A DNA stretch of 61,121 nt from Saksenaea vasiformis B4078 (GCA_000697055.1 JNDT01001455.1:1-61121); one strand, 5' to 3'; shown: positions 13,101-29,275, counted from the stretch's first letter. A program made the numbers and translations. Notes: generated by a model from the letters alone, not told the origin.

Positions 13101-13554
13101 TTAATGCGCTGGTTGCTAAATAACACTATATATGTATTTAAGTAATAATCGCACACGAGATGCAGCCGCCGCTAGGAACTTTAATACTCGTCGTTACGAC
13201 CGATCCATTAATCAAACCTACTGCAACACCTCTTACTTACATAGGCACAGGACATTGTTTTCCTTAGAAACGCGAACTGGAAAGAGCGGTTACACTACGC
13301 TTGCAAATATCGATATGAAATTATCTAGAGAGAGCTGGAAAAAAAAAGAAGTATCAATGACAGTTTCAAGCAACAAAAGCCTACTGTCGATCGACTATGC
13401 GCCACGAACAAAAACAAATACATTTTGTCCTTGCCGATTTTTTCTGGTATAATTTATCGTCTCTCTAAGAAAACGTTCTTATATCAAAACCATGCTTTTA
13501 TCAATTGTTGTTATCGTGGAGCTACTGTATATCAAATGTAAAGAAACAATAATA
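10177..13554. other. Intergenic, no confident gene
   Basis: Upstream region of the MFS gene, then AT-rich DNA. A polypurine tract (10,200-10,260) lies directly upstream of the MFS start codon. A minus-strand open frame at 11,450-11,725 reads plausibly (VATIFAIGASFITGSTLL...), but frames of this length are expected by chance here and no exon partners were found. Confidence 0.5.
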
Positions 13555-13875
13555 CTAGTGTGTTTTCTTCTTGCCGGGGGGTACACCAGTGCCGGTCACC
13601 AGCTCACACCAAGGAAATTCTGCGTCCGTAGTTACATTTCCTAGCATTCTGATACAGACGTCGTGTTTGCAGGCGAATTGCATGTCCTCGACCACATTGA
13701 ACAGGATGTCGCACTTATATTGGCAGTACTCGCACTGGGCGTAACTCGCTACTTGCGTGACGCCATTAAGCTGGAGTACATGTTGCATTGCTTGTTTCAG
13801 CTGATCCCAATTGATACCCTGGCTTCGGATACCAAGAAACAGGGCGAGGAGAGAAACAATGATAATGGCCTTCAT
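13555..13875 (-). CDS. Small secreted cysteine-rich protein
   Basis: An intronless 106-aa open frame. Residues 1-19 form a clear signal peptide: charged Met-Lys, hydrophobic core IIIVSLLALFLGI, then a small-residue cleavage region near RSQG. The mature part of about 87 residues has six cysteines in the order QCEYCQYKC, ACKHDVC and WCE, an even number suited to three disulfides. The C-terminus is Lys-rich (GKKKTH). No known family is recognised. Size, signal peptide and cysteine content match fungal secreted effector-like or antimicrobial proteins, but that is inference by type only. It stands alone in gene-poor DNA, and a TATA-like element precedes it by about 70 nt. Confidence 0.75.
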   Translation of the reverse strand: MKAIIIVSLLALFLGIRSQGINWDQLKQAMQHVLQLNGVTQVASYAQCEYCQYKCDILFNVVEDMQFACKHDVCIRMLGNVTTDAEFPWCELVTGTGVPPGKKKTH

Positions 13876-13939
13876 ATTATATGGTGATAGGTGGACAAAC
13901 GCCCTTTTCTCTTCTTTGGTTTCTTATGCAAGTAAGTAG

Positions 13940-13950
13940 GCTTATATACA
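13940..13950 (-). promoter_or_regulatory. TATA-like element upstream of the small secreted protein
   Basis: On the minus strand the sequence reads TGTATATAAGC, about 65-75 nt before the ATG at 13,875. This is a sensible core-promoter position for a compact fungal gene. No other sites are claimed. Confidence 0.45.
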
Positions 13951-16900
13951 AGAGACAAAAGACAAAAAAAAATATTGAGCAGCTGGAAATCCACTGACAG
14001 GAATAAAAAAAAATTTAAGGAGTTAAGCTATGCGAATTACGTTATGCAACCCAATAGTGATCCGCCAATACCAAATTTAACTTGTTGTCCGTTTTCATCC
14101 CTCCTAACCCATTCCTTATATAGATACATATCTATTGGCAAACACCTAACTGCCCTCTGCATAGCGACAATAGTTTTGCTATTTTAAAGTGCCATATTGA
14201 ATAATGCTGTGTCTCTACTCCATATGTGTTGTATTACATTCATATATTGTAACGCAATGCATCCAGAAGTCATCGACACATATAATCGAGTTAAGAGATA
14301 TTAGCTACGAATAATTCTGTTTATTTTAAGTTTCTTTGCCATTGCACTAGAACTTATTTGTTAGAAGTTGAACCAGTTTAAGTAAACTTGGAATTCAGTT
14401 AAAACAGATACAGCGTGTAACTTTGTCGCTTATAGTATTTTGTACATCGTGTCCATTCGATTAGGCACGGAGAGCCGAGTCGCGCTGTGGAAATTCTTCG
14501 CTGGTATTAACGTCCGCAGAACCTTGACAAATGTTCACTTTGCAGCAAGTTTTAGCGCTTCATTTTCGCGAGTAATACAATATACAAGATTTGGCAGCAT
14601 TTGTATGCATTAAAATCAGCGACTGACAACATGTAACTATCACCAGAGTTACTTGCGGTAACTAGATATAATTTGGAGCTTCAGATCGCATCCAGAAGGT
14701 AGGCCTAATGTGAGAGTCAAAACTGCAAATTTACAAACGTCCAACTAGAAGAATGTATAATCTAACGCAACGTATCGATGTCTGTCAGGGTTGCCGCAAT
14801 GCACCCAATTTGGGATTAGATCATTTAGTATGGCCTCTATATAAGCAACGAACTTGCGATCAACTTCGTTATGCAAGGTTTGGATAACTGTATCGAACGT
14901 CCTTTGTGATTCAAGTTGGAGGTCGATAAGCAAAAATGGTAATATATGTTCACGTCCATTCTGTACACTGTTGAAGAACCGATGTCTGAAGAACTTTCCA
15001 CTGATGTGGAGAGGCCATCACTTACTGCAGAGGGTCATATATCATACAAGAGAGGCGTAATGAAAAATTCACCACGGTCGACATGACTCGGCCGGTACTG
15101 CATTTAGAATGCTAAAGTGGGAAAATAACTATCAAAGACGACAGTGTTATCAACAAAGATGCCGTGAATAATTTATGAGACGGATAGTGAAAGTCATACC
15201 AACTCGAGATAATATAGGTTTACAATGCGGCTGTTGGTCCTCTCGGGAGCATACAAGCTGGACCGGGAAGGATCCCGACGATTACCTAAATGGAGAAGGC
15301 ATGGACTGGGCAAGGAAATAGCATCAGTGCATGCGGACAAGTAGTAATCCTTTGGCAGTGCGGCTATTGATTCGACAGATTGATTGGTTATTAGAATTGG
15401 GTGCTGACCATGTAATTGCTATTGGTGAACAATGCGACGAGGTTCCACGACCATGAAATCTTAGTGAAACCCAGGAACATTTTCATGTGTGACATTGCTG
15501 CCACTAGATCTTTTTATTAGTAGGATAATGGAGGCGGTATATTTTCGGTGCATTGAATGGGTTACCGGGGAATCATGCTGAATGATAGATTCTGTCGTAT
15601 CGACCCTGTAGACATGCAAAACGGCTGGATTGCGTTTCAGTTTCTCGAAAGGTCATCTGAATAAGGATGGCCCAGCCGTTTTGACGTGCCAGTCAAGAGG
15701 CAAAAGGCAAGTTGGGAGATCACTCAGAGTTGCACTATTAGCATCAAGTATCACATCTTCGCGAAAAAATAAATGCCCTAATTTGTGCACCCATACTAAA
15801 TGAAAGATCATACCGCCCACATCGGGAACTGTTGATAGAGAACACACCGTGCAAACCCCATGCAGCGGAAGATGCAAGAGGCAGTGCAAAATCTTAGAAC
15901 GCGCACTGTCGTTTGTGCGAGAGGCGGCTTCAGAAAAGTCGAATTTGCCTATTTGTAGAGACTCTCAGAGTAAGTCAGAGGTAAACAGGAAGGCTGCGTG
16001 TTCTGTCAGAAATTGATCGCAGAAGGCATATGTGTGAATTGAAGTACAGGTGGCGCCATGTTCTAAGTCTTAGGAGAAGAAAGGGAACCGCCACCTACGG
16101 GGGTTGCATGCTTGGTATGGAATCATAAGAAGTCCCCATCGTAGGGAACCAGAATAAAAATTTTCAGTCTGGATACTAATCGTCGTGACGTTAGGTACGT
16201 AAGGTTAGAGTGGATTCGGGGCAGTCTTCTGGCGATTTTTCTTTCTATCAACGTGCTCAAGTGCACTGAACGAAGAGAAACCCCGAAAAATTGGTCGGAG
16301 ATTCCGGGATTGTGTGTGGCTTATTTGAAGTCACATAATAGAAAGTTATAAATTCACCCTCACGCAGCGCGGAAAAGTTTTTTCTTCGGAACGTACGAAG
16401 ATCTGCTTTTGACGCTCGACATGCGAGGGTGTCTCTTATGAGGCATTCAATTATTGGCGTTAGGGAAGTTCTCCAGACTATAGGATGACTTCGGTCGTCT
16501 TAACTCGGGTAACTCCGATGTTAAAACCAGCGGTCGTTTTGGCCGTCCTACCTATCCTTGGGGTTGGCGAAGTTTGAGCTTCCTGAGGCTCTGGGTAGGT
16601 GTGATAGTCATAGTGAAAGCGTATCGCAGATGCTCTGTCACTCCCTTGTGGAGGCAGTGTAACACAATGGAGGCTACTCTTGTACGTTCCCACCCCAAAT
16701 AAAAGGAAATGAAAAAAAGGGCGCTTTTGTGATGGTAATTCCAACACGTCTTAGATCGTCGTTAGTACGAACGACGGAAGTTAATTCCGTATCCCTTGTT
16801 CTTGAGCAGTTGGTATATTGTAACTGTTTAAGAAAGTGTAATGCCACTCACGACATTCACCAGTTGTTGCGGCGTTCGATGAGGGAATGCATGGCAGCGC

Positions 16901-19900
16901 CATGACACATCCCCTTATCGCTACATTACCACGTGCAGTAGTTTTCACGACCTTCCACGGAGAACTCTTCATGGCGTTGATTTTCTCTGGCTTATTGTTG
17001 CAAATATATCATGTTCCATGTAAAGCGCACGTACATGCTTACCATGCCTGTGGCGCTATTTCTTATACAAGAGGACCACAGATAGCAGCGCAGCTTTTGC
17101 CCATAATCTGAATTTTTGATAAATACGATGGATCAAGTTGACGATCTATTTCAGTTCTACAAGAAACGTACTTGTTGCTCATAATAGACGCGTCTGTTCC
17201 CTTGTGAGAGGGTATGTTGGGATGGTTACATAGCCGGTCTACGCTACAAATATTTTGACATCCAGCCAGGCCTTCGGAATTGAGTGATCTCGCTTGGAGT
17301 TAGATTCTGACACTCTCGAGTCTTTGATAGGAGCGGGTGCGCTTAAATTGTGATCACTATTTCAAGATGAGAGCCTACGATCTGACTTGCTCTGTCTCTA
17401 TTGAAGGTCGACTGATTGCCAAAGCGCCTCGGACGGGAATCCTTGTCCTCGGAAATATCAAGAGTCACTTTAGATTCGTTTATCTTTTCCATTGTCTACG
17501 CTTTTTCTCTTTTTTATTTTAAACAAGTTGACTGCAAGTGCAAATTTTGCCAAAGAATTATTAGATCGCCAATTGCACCATCAAGTCTTACATGTCTTTA
17601 CTCCTTCCGTGGGCACAGCATTAGTACAAAATAGCGTTAAAATCATTAGAGACCATGCAACTGACGTGAATTTCACTCCCAACCCTTCGCAAGTGGCATA
17701 GTCGCATGCAAAATCCTGTAGGAACTTGTAATACTTAAATTAACAGTAGGGGAACATTTCGGTGGAGTTATCAACGGTTTCACTACTGGGGAGTAAGCGT
17801 CATTACGTCCTACATGAACCTGGTCCCTTGATGGACCTAAAATTTATGTAGCAAGCTCAGCCCACTTGCCTTCAAGAAAATCCCTACGTGTTTATCCCGC
17901 ATGTCATGTCAGACAGAAGAAACAGAAGCGAGGATCCACATTTTCTAGGATATCCGCTTTTGTCGGTAACGACTGCAAAGGACTACAGTAGCTGCTATGC
18001 TCAGCGATCTGCTGCGGAAGTACGGGGCAGATGTAACGCAGTCTAAATGACAAACAAATATTCACGCGGTCCCCTTTCATGTGCTTGATCAAACTGCGTT
18101 CTATGGATGGATCAGTGAGAACGAGGCTGAGGAAAAGGTACGAAGGCCTGTCGTTCTTTTTAGGTACACCCTGTTATCATGAAACTTGTCTTTGTGCCAG
18201 GCGCCTTATCTATGATACGATTACTGTCTTGACATAAGAAATATACGCTAACGCACTTCATTCACTTTAATCCCCAATCCTTTCTGATTCAGTCAGTTTA
18301 TCTACCCTACCGTACTGTATTCATACAAGAACGTTAGCCCTAGAATGTGGATGTTCTAATCAGCACAGCAAAAGATAAGCTACAGACAGGTCAGTCATTG
18401 CTCAAAGCATACTCTTTATCGAACGACTATGTTCTTTGCCTTTTGAAGATACCTGCTCTTATTCGATCTCGGAGAAACAAGGAATTGAACAAAGTTGAAA
18501 TCGCAAAGGAGAAAAAAAGCCGGAATAATGCAAGAGATAGAGCGAAATAACAAAACAGTACAGTGAATAGAATGGAAAGAGGAGCCGGAGGGAAAGGAGG
18601 TAAAGCAAAGGATGCGCGCGTAAACTATTAGGAAAAAGCCTGTGCACTCACACTTGGTTTAGACCAGGTAGTTTGGTAACTGCATCTGAGCTTGTAATAC
18701 ATCAATCTTTATAGATTAGTCTCACATAAGGACTTGATGCGCGTACTAGTTGTGAGCCTAACCGATTTAAACTAAACCCAATAATCATATGTTTGAGACA
18801 GACGTTTGTTGAGAATGAAGCCTGAAACAGTGATTGAAAGGGAAAATCTGCCCTTGTTCGCATTCAAGTTTTAGCTTTCAATATATCAAATGTTTGTATC
18901 CAAAGTAAAAACGTTGACTTTTTTCGTGCTGCTACTGAACCGAGTAGCGAGAAGCACAAAATTTCTTGTCCAACCAAGCTCTAAGTTGTTATTACGCTGT
19001 CTGATCTGCTGGCTGCCCTCATTTCCAATTAATGACACATCACAGATGCTTTCACCGTCGATTACGAAGTCCATCCTGAACCGCGGAGCAACACGATAAA
19101 CAGCTTTGAAGCAACAGTAAGTCCTTTTTCCCTGTAATGCATGCGTAAGATAACCCTCAAGGAGCTGATACTTTCCTGCACTGACTGTAATAGGTCTTGC
19201 TTGTGCATAGAAACTACAAGCCTGCTGTAGTGGAATTTAGGGGGGGGGGTTCTGACTGAATAGTGGTTACAGCCATATCAAAAGCATTTAGCTCAGATTC
19301 GCGTTTGTGAGCGCCGCTTAGTTAAGAGGGTAATCCTTCCCATATTTACCTGTCAGCTCATCAGTGCTTACAGGTATGCATGGCAGCATTGAGAGGGTAT
19401 TTCTCTAATGTATTCGACGGCTTTAGCTTATCCACATATAATAGGTAGACATATACGAGAATATATCAGAGTTGCACTTAACGTTTTTTGATCAGTCAGA
19501 GGCAATAGCAGAGACGGAGGACTTCGCTAGCAGTGACAACAATAACGCTGCGGGAACAATCCAAGTTAGTAATGATACAATCACCTAATAATTTATAGAA
19601 CTACACATAAATCATCTGTATCCGTCTAATATTTAGCAGGTGACTTGCGTCTCTTTCGTTCAGGATATGTAAGCTATGATAATTCCAATGACACATTCGA
19701 ATTCCGTAGAAGATGTTTCGGCTTATTAATCGCGTAATCATGAAGGTCACCGACTCCAATGATTGCAGTAACCGATGAACGGAGATGCAAACTCTCCAGC
19801 GAGATTCAGTCATTAAATCCTTTTGAATCGATCGTAACATAATGTTTATTTGTGTCCTCGAGATATCGGCGATTCGACGTAGTGGCGTAGTCTTGTGGAA

Positions 19901-22412
19901 AACTTGACGGAAAAAGGGGGAATGCGTCAGGCGCTAGTCCTAGAGCATTGTCTTGGTTCCGGTTTAGGGGCATAAAACCCTTTGCTGGAGGCGTCATTCC
20001 TGGAATTCTCCAACTTATCCGATTGCAAATCTTGGGTTTTCAGGGACAGCAAGTGCACACGGATTATCAATCATGCGGATTAGCAATGCAGGAAGATGAT
20101 ATGTGCCACATATTTCCGTAGTCTCATTTCTTGTCGATACTAGCCATTGGATCGAATCTTGTTGTAGATACTGAAGTTATTTTTGCGTATCAGCCCATTA
20201 CAAAGCTGTAGGATTAGCACTGGTGCATTTGAAACCTCTATCATGACTGACCAACTAGTGAAGGTGGCGTAGACTATCCAAGCTTTTCTGTTGTAGTGAC
20301 AGGACCTATGTAGATCTTTGGAATGTCTGCATTTCATATGTGGCAATAGATAACTCGTTATAAAGGTGAATCACATTGTGAGTGAATGCTAGTCTTTGTT
20401 ACACAATCCCCCGGCCAACGAGGACGTATCGATAAAAAAACATGTTTCAATCATGTGGACCATTACCTTAACTCAAAAGTTAACTTTTCTAACCATACAC
20501 AAGTATTACCTAAAACAAGGCGATCTGGCGATCATTGAACAAAGATCAACTTTTTGTTGACAAGGAAAATGGGCAATCGGAAATTTTTGCTTTCTTTTTT
20601 GGGTTTAGCGCAGCAACACTATTGCTGGGTTTATTCTTATCTTTAGACGTCCGAAAATATGACAAAAACTCTTGCAATCAAGACGTCCCTCAATTTTTCT
20701 GCCGGATAAGAAATTGCGTCTTCTGCATAAAATTTTTAAGATATACGATTAGTCCGCCACTTCACTTACCGGGAATATCCGCATAATAAAAAGCAGGGAT
20801 TCGTACAACATTGTAGATCCTTTATCCGATCGATAATGAAAAGCAAACAGAAAATAAAAGAGAAGACTAATATTAGATTGCTTGCTAAAAGGAACCATGC
20901 TGACTGTCTGGCGTAAGCAGAACTAAGGACTATTTTAGAGTTTGTTGGGGAAAGGAGTCGGCAAGGGTGTTTTCCATAGTTGTCACTGAACATAGTGCCA
21001 CACTCGTGTTGCGCAATTTCATTTCACTTTTCTTTACGCTTTAGAATTTGTTACTGCAGTTAAGACAATGTCTACAGACAGATGGTTAGACTTTAAGCTA
21101 GTGCTCCTTGGTGGTGCTTATCTGCAAGCGGTTTTTTTTCGGACCCTTAACAGGTCCAAGTTTTGTTGTATTAACTATCAAAAACGCATTGTCTTACCGG
21201 AACAAATGTGCTGCCTGAACCACTAATTTTCGTTCCTCCTTGCACGTGTGGGGCCACTAACGTTTATCTCTCGGTCGTCCCCGGATATGCACAGGATCAA
21301 GTGTCAATGGCCGGATGATGCAATGATCAAAAGATAGGCATGCGCAGACAGACGTATGTATAATTGTAAATACGTGGAGACGATAATTCTGGTCACCAAA
21401 GCATTATGGTGGCAAGGATTTGCAGTTACCACATGCATGCTGGGCTTCGATGAAATGTGGTTGCATAATTTACTATTATGCATCCAATGGTCCGTGTACG
21501 ACCTACACGCCGATGGCTCCGACAGAAAAAGATCAGAATTGACTACATTCTCCAAAGATATTTCGTTATCAGCAACATAACCACTCGTCGACAGGTCTGA
21601 TGATGCAGGGAGAGTCATAGATCTGCCTTGTGGTCTAATTTAATTATTGTTATGGTATAAAAAAGTATTTTGTGATTATTTACATGCAATGTAGGAAAAG
21701 AAAGAGATTCAGATTCTGCCAAAAAATAGATCTACCATTCTATTGGAAATTTACATTTTTCAGTTTTATTCTTTTTTATGTTCAATGCAGTCATTCGGAA
21801 CGAACGACTATTTACCTATCAAACCCATTATGGTAGGCGCTATTTTACGTACCCTTATCCCTTTCTCCTCCAAAAAAAAAAGGAGCTACACACTAATGCA
21901 AGATCAGAGTGAACCCGGGTCTGAGCTTGGAATTCTTTCTGGAATATATGATATATAAAAAAAGAAGAAGCCCATGTTGACAACTGTGTAACAAAACTTT
22001 ATCTTCGAGTTAGGAAATGAGTTTGTCAGATTCTGGATAGTTCACATATGGAAAACTAAAGCGGATATGAAATTTTAGACTGCGGCTGACCTCTAAAGGA
22101 AAGGGACACAGATCAACCATGCTTCTCCATAGTGAGACAACCTAATGTGAAGTTCATCAGTTTATCAAAAAGAAACTTGTACAGTTGAAGAGGAAAGAAG
22201 GAAAAAAAAGGAGAACAGCATAAAATAGACCTTGTTCATTGGCCACTAACATAGAAGAAAACATTATCAATGATTGTCAACCGCTTTCCTACCTGTAAGC
22301 TTGATATGGCGCCTGACAGATATTCTGTTCCCGAATTCTGCAAAGTATTTAAAACCGGGCCTTCACCTGTATTCTTTTTTTTTTTGTCGATCCTTTTTTT
22401 CTTTTTATATTC
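13951..22412. other. Gene-poor 8.5-kb stretch
   Basis: Only short open frames (60-90 codons) in all frames, none with recognisable motifs, and no splice-linked exon series could be built. It includes a run of ten G at about 19,241-19,250 and an 11-bp inverted repeat at 15,618-15,628 / 15,672-15,682. It may hold decayed mobile elements, but no terminal repeats or coding relics were identified. Confidence 0.5.
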
Positions 22413-24332
22413 ATGTTACCTGGCTCTCATCAAAGATCGTCAAGCGCGCCCTGTGCCTTTAAATGTCAGACTCTATATCAAAATACAATCTCGACAGCAA
22501 GTGATGATACAACTATAGCTGAACCTGGACGACGAGCTGAGAGTATGATTGTTGTCATCCGGCCGTTCAGGCCAAAGGATGACAGTGATGATGAAGAAGC
22601 ACCTTCCTCCGACACCCTCCATTCATCACACAGTAGCAACTCATTTACTACGTTGGCTGAACGTTACTCTATCTTTTCAACCGCTCAAAGGTGCTGGATC
22701 GTTACGCTAGCCTCCATTGCCGCCTTTTTCGCCCCTTTCTCGGTTAACAGCTATTTCCCAGCTATGAATAAAATCGAAAAGGTACTAATGACAAAGAACA
22801 AGTTCAAGAACAAAGAAATCTCATTCATCAACACAATAGGAATTATCTGTCTCATCGCAACAAGTGTAAAGTATACCAATCCCTTCCCCCCCTTCCATAT
22901 GTATGTTGTTGCTAATTCAATTGGCGCCTATTCTCACAGAAACTTGACTGTCACCGTCTTTATGGTTTTCCAAGCAATATCCCCTTCATTCTGGAGCTCA
23001 CTCGCTGACAGCCGAGGAAGACGACCCGTCTACCTGTACACATTGCTGATTTATATCTTGGCTTGTATCGCACTGGCTTTAACAACCAACTATATCATGC
23101 TTCTCCTGTTCCGTATGCTACAAGCATTTGGCGCTAGTTCAGTAATCGCGATCGGTGCTGGCACCATTGGTAAAAAAGATTTATTAAATACCATTATTAA
23201 TTTATTTGTTATAGCTGATATTACGCACCCCTCCGAACGTGGCGGATATCTTGGCTGGTACTCGCTTGGTTGGAATCTAGGGCCTGTTGTAGGCCCTGCC
23301 ATTGGTGGCCTCCTTTCACAGTACCTTGGCTGGCGATGGATCTTCTGGATTTTAGCCATTTTGGCCATCGTTCACTGGTTTATCCTAGCTTTCTGTCTTC
23401 CAGAGACCCTGCGTTCTCTTGTGGGTGACGGCTCTGGTTACGCAAATCCTACACCTCTTCAATGGTGGCGGCATCGAAAGCAACAGCAACAGCAACAGCA
23501 AGAAAAACCGGAAGAAAAGCAAATTACAGACAGCTCACCCAAAAAACATGACACCTCACTTCGTGAGATGCTTCTGGCTCCTCTCCAACCGTTGCTTTAT
23601 GCAAAAGAAAAAGATGTTCTTATCTTACTCATCTACTATGGTATCCAGTACGCGGCGTGCTACAGCGTGACGACTAGCATTCCTTTCGTCTTCTCAAAAC
23701 TATATGGGCTCAACGAAGCAATGATTGGTTTAACATATTTAGCTAATGGCGCAGGCTGTATCGCTGGATCCATCATTCAAGGAAAGATACTAAATTATGA
23801 CTATCGTCGTATGCAGAAACGCTTTCCGGTGGCAAGTAATGCAGGCTGGACAGACCCTGAATTGCCGCTTGAACGTGTCCGTATGCGCACAGTCTGGATT
23901 CATGCTGTCGTTTTCAACGTACTCCTCGTTGTATACGGATGGTGTCTCCATGTTGGGGCACATCTTGCTATCGTGCTGGCTATCCACGTTGTTTGTAAGC
24001 CTTCCTTTTTACCACGCGTGCGCAAAAGAAATGCTAAACAATAACTCGTAGTGGGTTTTACGTCGCAAGCCATCTTTAATGCCATTCAGACGTTACTTGT
24101 TGATCTGTTCCCTGATCGGTCGGCCTCCATTACCGCGTCCAACAACATTTTTCGGTGTCTGTTCGGTGCCATTGCTACGACATTAGTTTTACCTGCGATC
24201 CAGCTTTTAGGTGTTGGTTGGTCATTTACATTGATTTCCGGGATCCTCTTATTATCCCGCATACCAATGTTGCTCGAATTATCTTACGGTCCTCGATGGA
24301 GACATGAAAGAGCGAAACGTGCAGAGCGCTAA
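22413..24332 (+). CDS. MFS drug:H+ antiporter, DHA1 family
   Basis: A 12-helix exporter of the DHA1 group (Qdr/Tpo1-like), expected in the plasma membrane. Exons: 22413-22781, 22840-22865, 22940-23169, 23215-23994 and 24052-24332, all in phase, 561 aa. The 26-nt second exon is needed to give the family sequence ELSVSSQQVNLTVTVFMVFQ; reading through the flanking introns leaves an open frame but inserts foreign residues. Family signatures are SLADSRGRRPVYL (motif A), FRMLQAFGASSVIAIGAGTI, GWNLGPVVGPAIGG (motif C) and LGWRWIFWILA. A central cytoplasmic loop carries poly-Gln (near 23,480). The N-terminal tail is acidic and Ser-rich. The start is uncertain: ATG 22,413 gives the longest form, while ATG 22,545 (MIVVIRPF) would remove 44 residues of weak character. 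The substrate is unknown. Confidence 0.88.
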
Positions 24333-24436
24333 TCCCAAAAAAAAATGTGTATATTTCCTGTGTTTTTCTTTTGATTTTTCCTTTTTTGTTCATTGTCATC
24401 TTACACCGCATCAGCATATATATAAAAACATCTACT

Positions 24437-26908
<2,472 letters not shown>

Positions 26909-27923
26909 CACTGTTATCGTGAAGATGCTATTTCTTGGGGAAGGTGCTTCGACCCGACCGTTGACAGTTGTCGTGGTTCACTTCCAAAAGAGAAAAAAAG
27001 TCCTTTTGTTGACAGCGTTTTGTACTGGATTTCTTATTTTGCGCTGGCGAATAGGACTGGTTTGCGCTGGCTGGGAATCAACTGTGATCCATAACAATCT
27101 GTCTTCATCAGACTTGGCATTCCTTCCTTGATAAGTGTTCTTTATTTAAAAAAAGAGGAAACATATACTTTTTTAATTGGACACAGTACGATAATCCATG
27201 TTTTGATTTATGTCGAGATAGCTAAGGAAAGGCACATCAGGAGGAAGAGTGAATGCTTGGTCCTCATGTGCGCATTCGTATGTCATCGAATGTCATTGGA
27301 TGTAAATGGACATGAAATGATGCTTAGTGAAGCATTACAAATTCCTAATATCGAAACCGATGCTGCTTAACTATTTAGTCAATAAACGATCTATGACGCT
27401 AAAAAACAATGTTGGGAATATATCCTGGCTACGCTTCGCGCTGTTAACTTGCGAGTTCATGCTCTGACTGACCATAAAGACAAGATAGCAACACACGTTG
27501 GAAAGGGCTTAAGCAACGTGAACGTCGAAGAAAATATCGGTCGAGATAACTGCTGGATATCTGAACTTGCAGGCAAGTTCACTCACAAATAACTATTGCC
27601 GTTACAAACAGGAATTCCCTTTCTACGGATTTAGTTACTGCTACTGCATCCGTCCTCCACTTGCACCAACTTGGCCTCTGCAATTGACATAAAACTTGTA
27701 TAGAGTAGCATAAAAATCCATCCATGGTTGGCAGATGGAATAGTAGTTGAACGCCAATTTACTTACCCCAAGGTAACTCTTGCTTTGAACTACAGAAAAG
27801 CGAGCGATAGCTGTAACGGAGAATTTTATTGATCACAGCGTGAAATAAATACCATTCAGGCAGGAATACGTTACAACAAACTAGTAAATACACAAATAAT
27901 CAATGAAGGGAATTGTAAGCCAA
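26909..27923. other. Intergenic between MYST and aspartic protease genes
   Basis: The overlapping plus-strand open frames at 26,876-27,131 are shadows of the MYST 5' end and its promoter. The stretch 27,700-27,780 contains 'agcataaaaat' and 'tttacttacc' in the same order as 53,305-53,355, so a short remnant of the dispersed repeat may be present. Confidence 0.45.
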
Positions 27924-29227
27924 CTAAGCCCAGTATTTAGCGGGGGCGATCTGCACCTCGGGCACAGCCTGGTTGTAAATAACGTAATTGTTCTTTAGGA
28001 AGACGTCGCCAAGGATGGAGAATGGTAGACCAGCATAACCAAAACCAGCCACGCATTGACCTTGGCGCTCAGAGTAAACGAGAGAGTCGGGCGGAACCAC
28101 GAATTGGCTGCCAGCAATGTCAAAGACGAGAGTTGGTAACTCCCAAGTGTCACAACTGATGTTGAAAGTACCATCGCCATTGTCCTCGGCGCCGTAATAG
28201 AAGGCCATCTGCTGGGCGATCTGGTCTTCCATAACCAATAGGGTGGTACCAGTGTCAAGGATACCGGTGAACGGGCCAGTCACCCACTGGCCACCAGCGC
28301 TGGTGCTGTCGACGTTAATACTGTACCATCCTAGGAATTGGCTAAGTAAGGATAGGCGACCGTTTCTTTTCACCTTGTGAGTTGTTCACAGGGACAGTAG
28401 TCAATGGACCATTGATATAGTCGGGATTATAGCCACCAAAGACGTATTCTGTTTGCATGCATCAGGAGACTGAGTGAATTAACCTTTTTTCTTTAACTTA
28501 CCTCCGCCCCCACCTTCGGACCATTTGCCGAGGAAGACACCAAAGATGGGTTCGCTTATCAAGTTTTGCGAGATCAAATTGTCCATAGGAGTTTTAACAC
28601 CTTGGACACTCGTTATAGAGTCAAAGGCGAGACCGAGCATCCCATCTACGGGATCAGTCTGAAATTGCCGTGATTCCTGTTGAGCCAACTCAATGGTTTG
28701 GCCTTGGATAGCAAGACCGCCGAGGCTGACAGTATCCCTACCAAGGGTACCACTGGCTTGAGAATGATCAGCATAACCGATTGTCCAGTTTCTGCCGTCC
28801 TTTTCATAAGTGCTTGACTGACTGGGATCGTACAGGTTCTGTCTCCATCCACAGTTTTCGCACATAGTAGACGCTATTGACCATGTTAAATAAGTTAGTG
28901 GCCGATTTAATTTTACTTACCAACCCAAAGATCAGAAGAACCAGTATCAAAGTCCAAGTTGAATATTTGAGCGGGAGTACCGATTTCGACCTGACCGTAG
29001 TACAGGACGTCGTATTGATAGTCCGTCATAGGGATTATACCACTGGAGAATCCACGCAGCAAATGGGGAGAATATTTGTTCTTTGTGTGGAGGATACTGG
29101 CGGTAGCATTGCGCTTGAACTGTGGGTTGGGAAACAGTCGCACTTGGTATCCTTTATTTTTCACAGGAACAGCCGAGGCGAAGATGCTGACAGCCACGAG
29201 AGTTATAATACTTGTAGCCGATCGCAT
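27924..29227 (-). CDS. Secreted aspartic protease (rhizopuspepsin-type, A1)
   Basis: A pepsin-fold endopeptidase, secreted as a zymogen and active at acid pH. Exons on the minus strand: 29227-28921, 28873-28502, 28448-28374 and 28330-27924, in phase, 386 aa. Residues 1-20 form a signal peptide (MRSATSIITLVAVSIFASAV). A basic propeptide of about 50 residues follows. The first catalytic motif is DTGSSDLWV, the second ILDTGTTLLV. Tyr of the flap lies in NWTIGYADHSQASG. The C-terminal GFGYAGLPFSILGDVFLKNN is typical of the family. Cysteine pairs are CENC (near the first Asp) and C...C around FNISCDTW and GQCVAGF. All catalytic elements are intact. A TATA element lies about 45 nt before the start. 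A nutrient-scavenging role is usual for this family. Confidence 0.95.
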
Positions 29228-29267
29228 GTCTTTTGGTCAAGAGCCAACAAATTGGATTATAACTGTC

Positions 29268-29275
29268 TTTATATA
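29268..29275 (-). promoter_or_regulatory. TATA box of the aspartic protease gene
   Basis: The minus strand reads TATATAAA 41-48 nt before the ATG at 29,227. This matches a TATA box in a highly expressed secreted-enzyme gene with a very short leader. Confidence 0.55.

Noticed and set aside
15618..15682. 11-bp inverted repeat AAAACGGCTGG / CCAGCCGTTTT
   Set aside because: About one such pair is expected by chance in 61 kb; no target duplication or extended similarity.
22782..22939. Reading the DHA1 gene as one uninterrupted exon from 22,413 to 24,044
   Set aside because: The frame is open by chance across three introns, but the inserted residues break conserved MFS motifs that splicing restores exactly.
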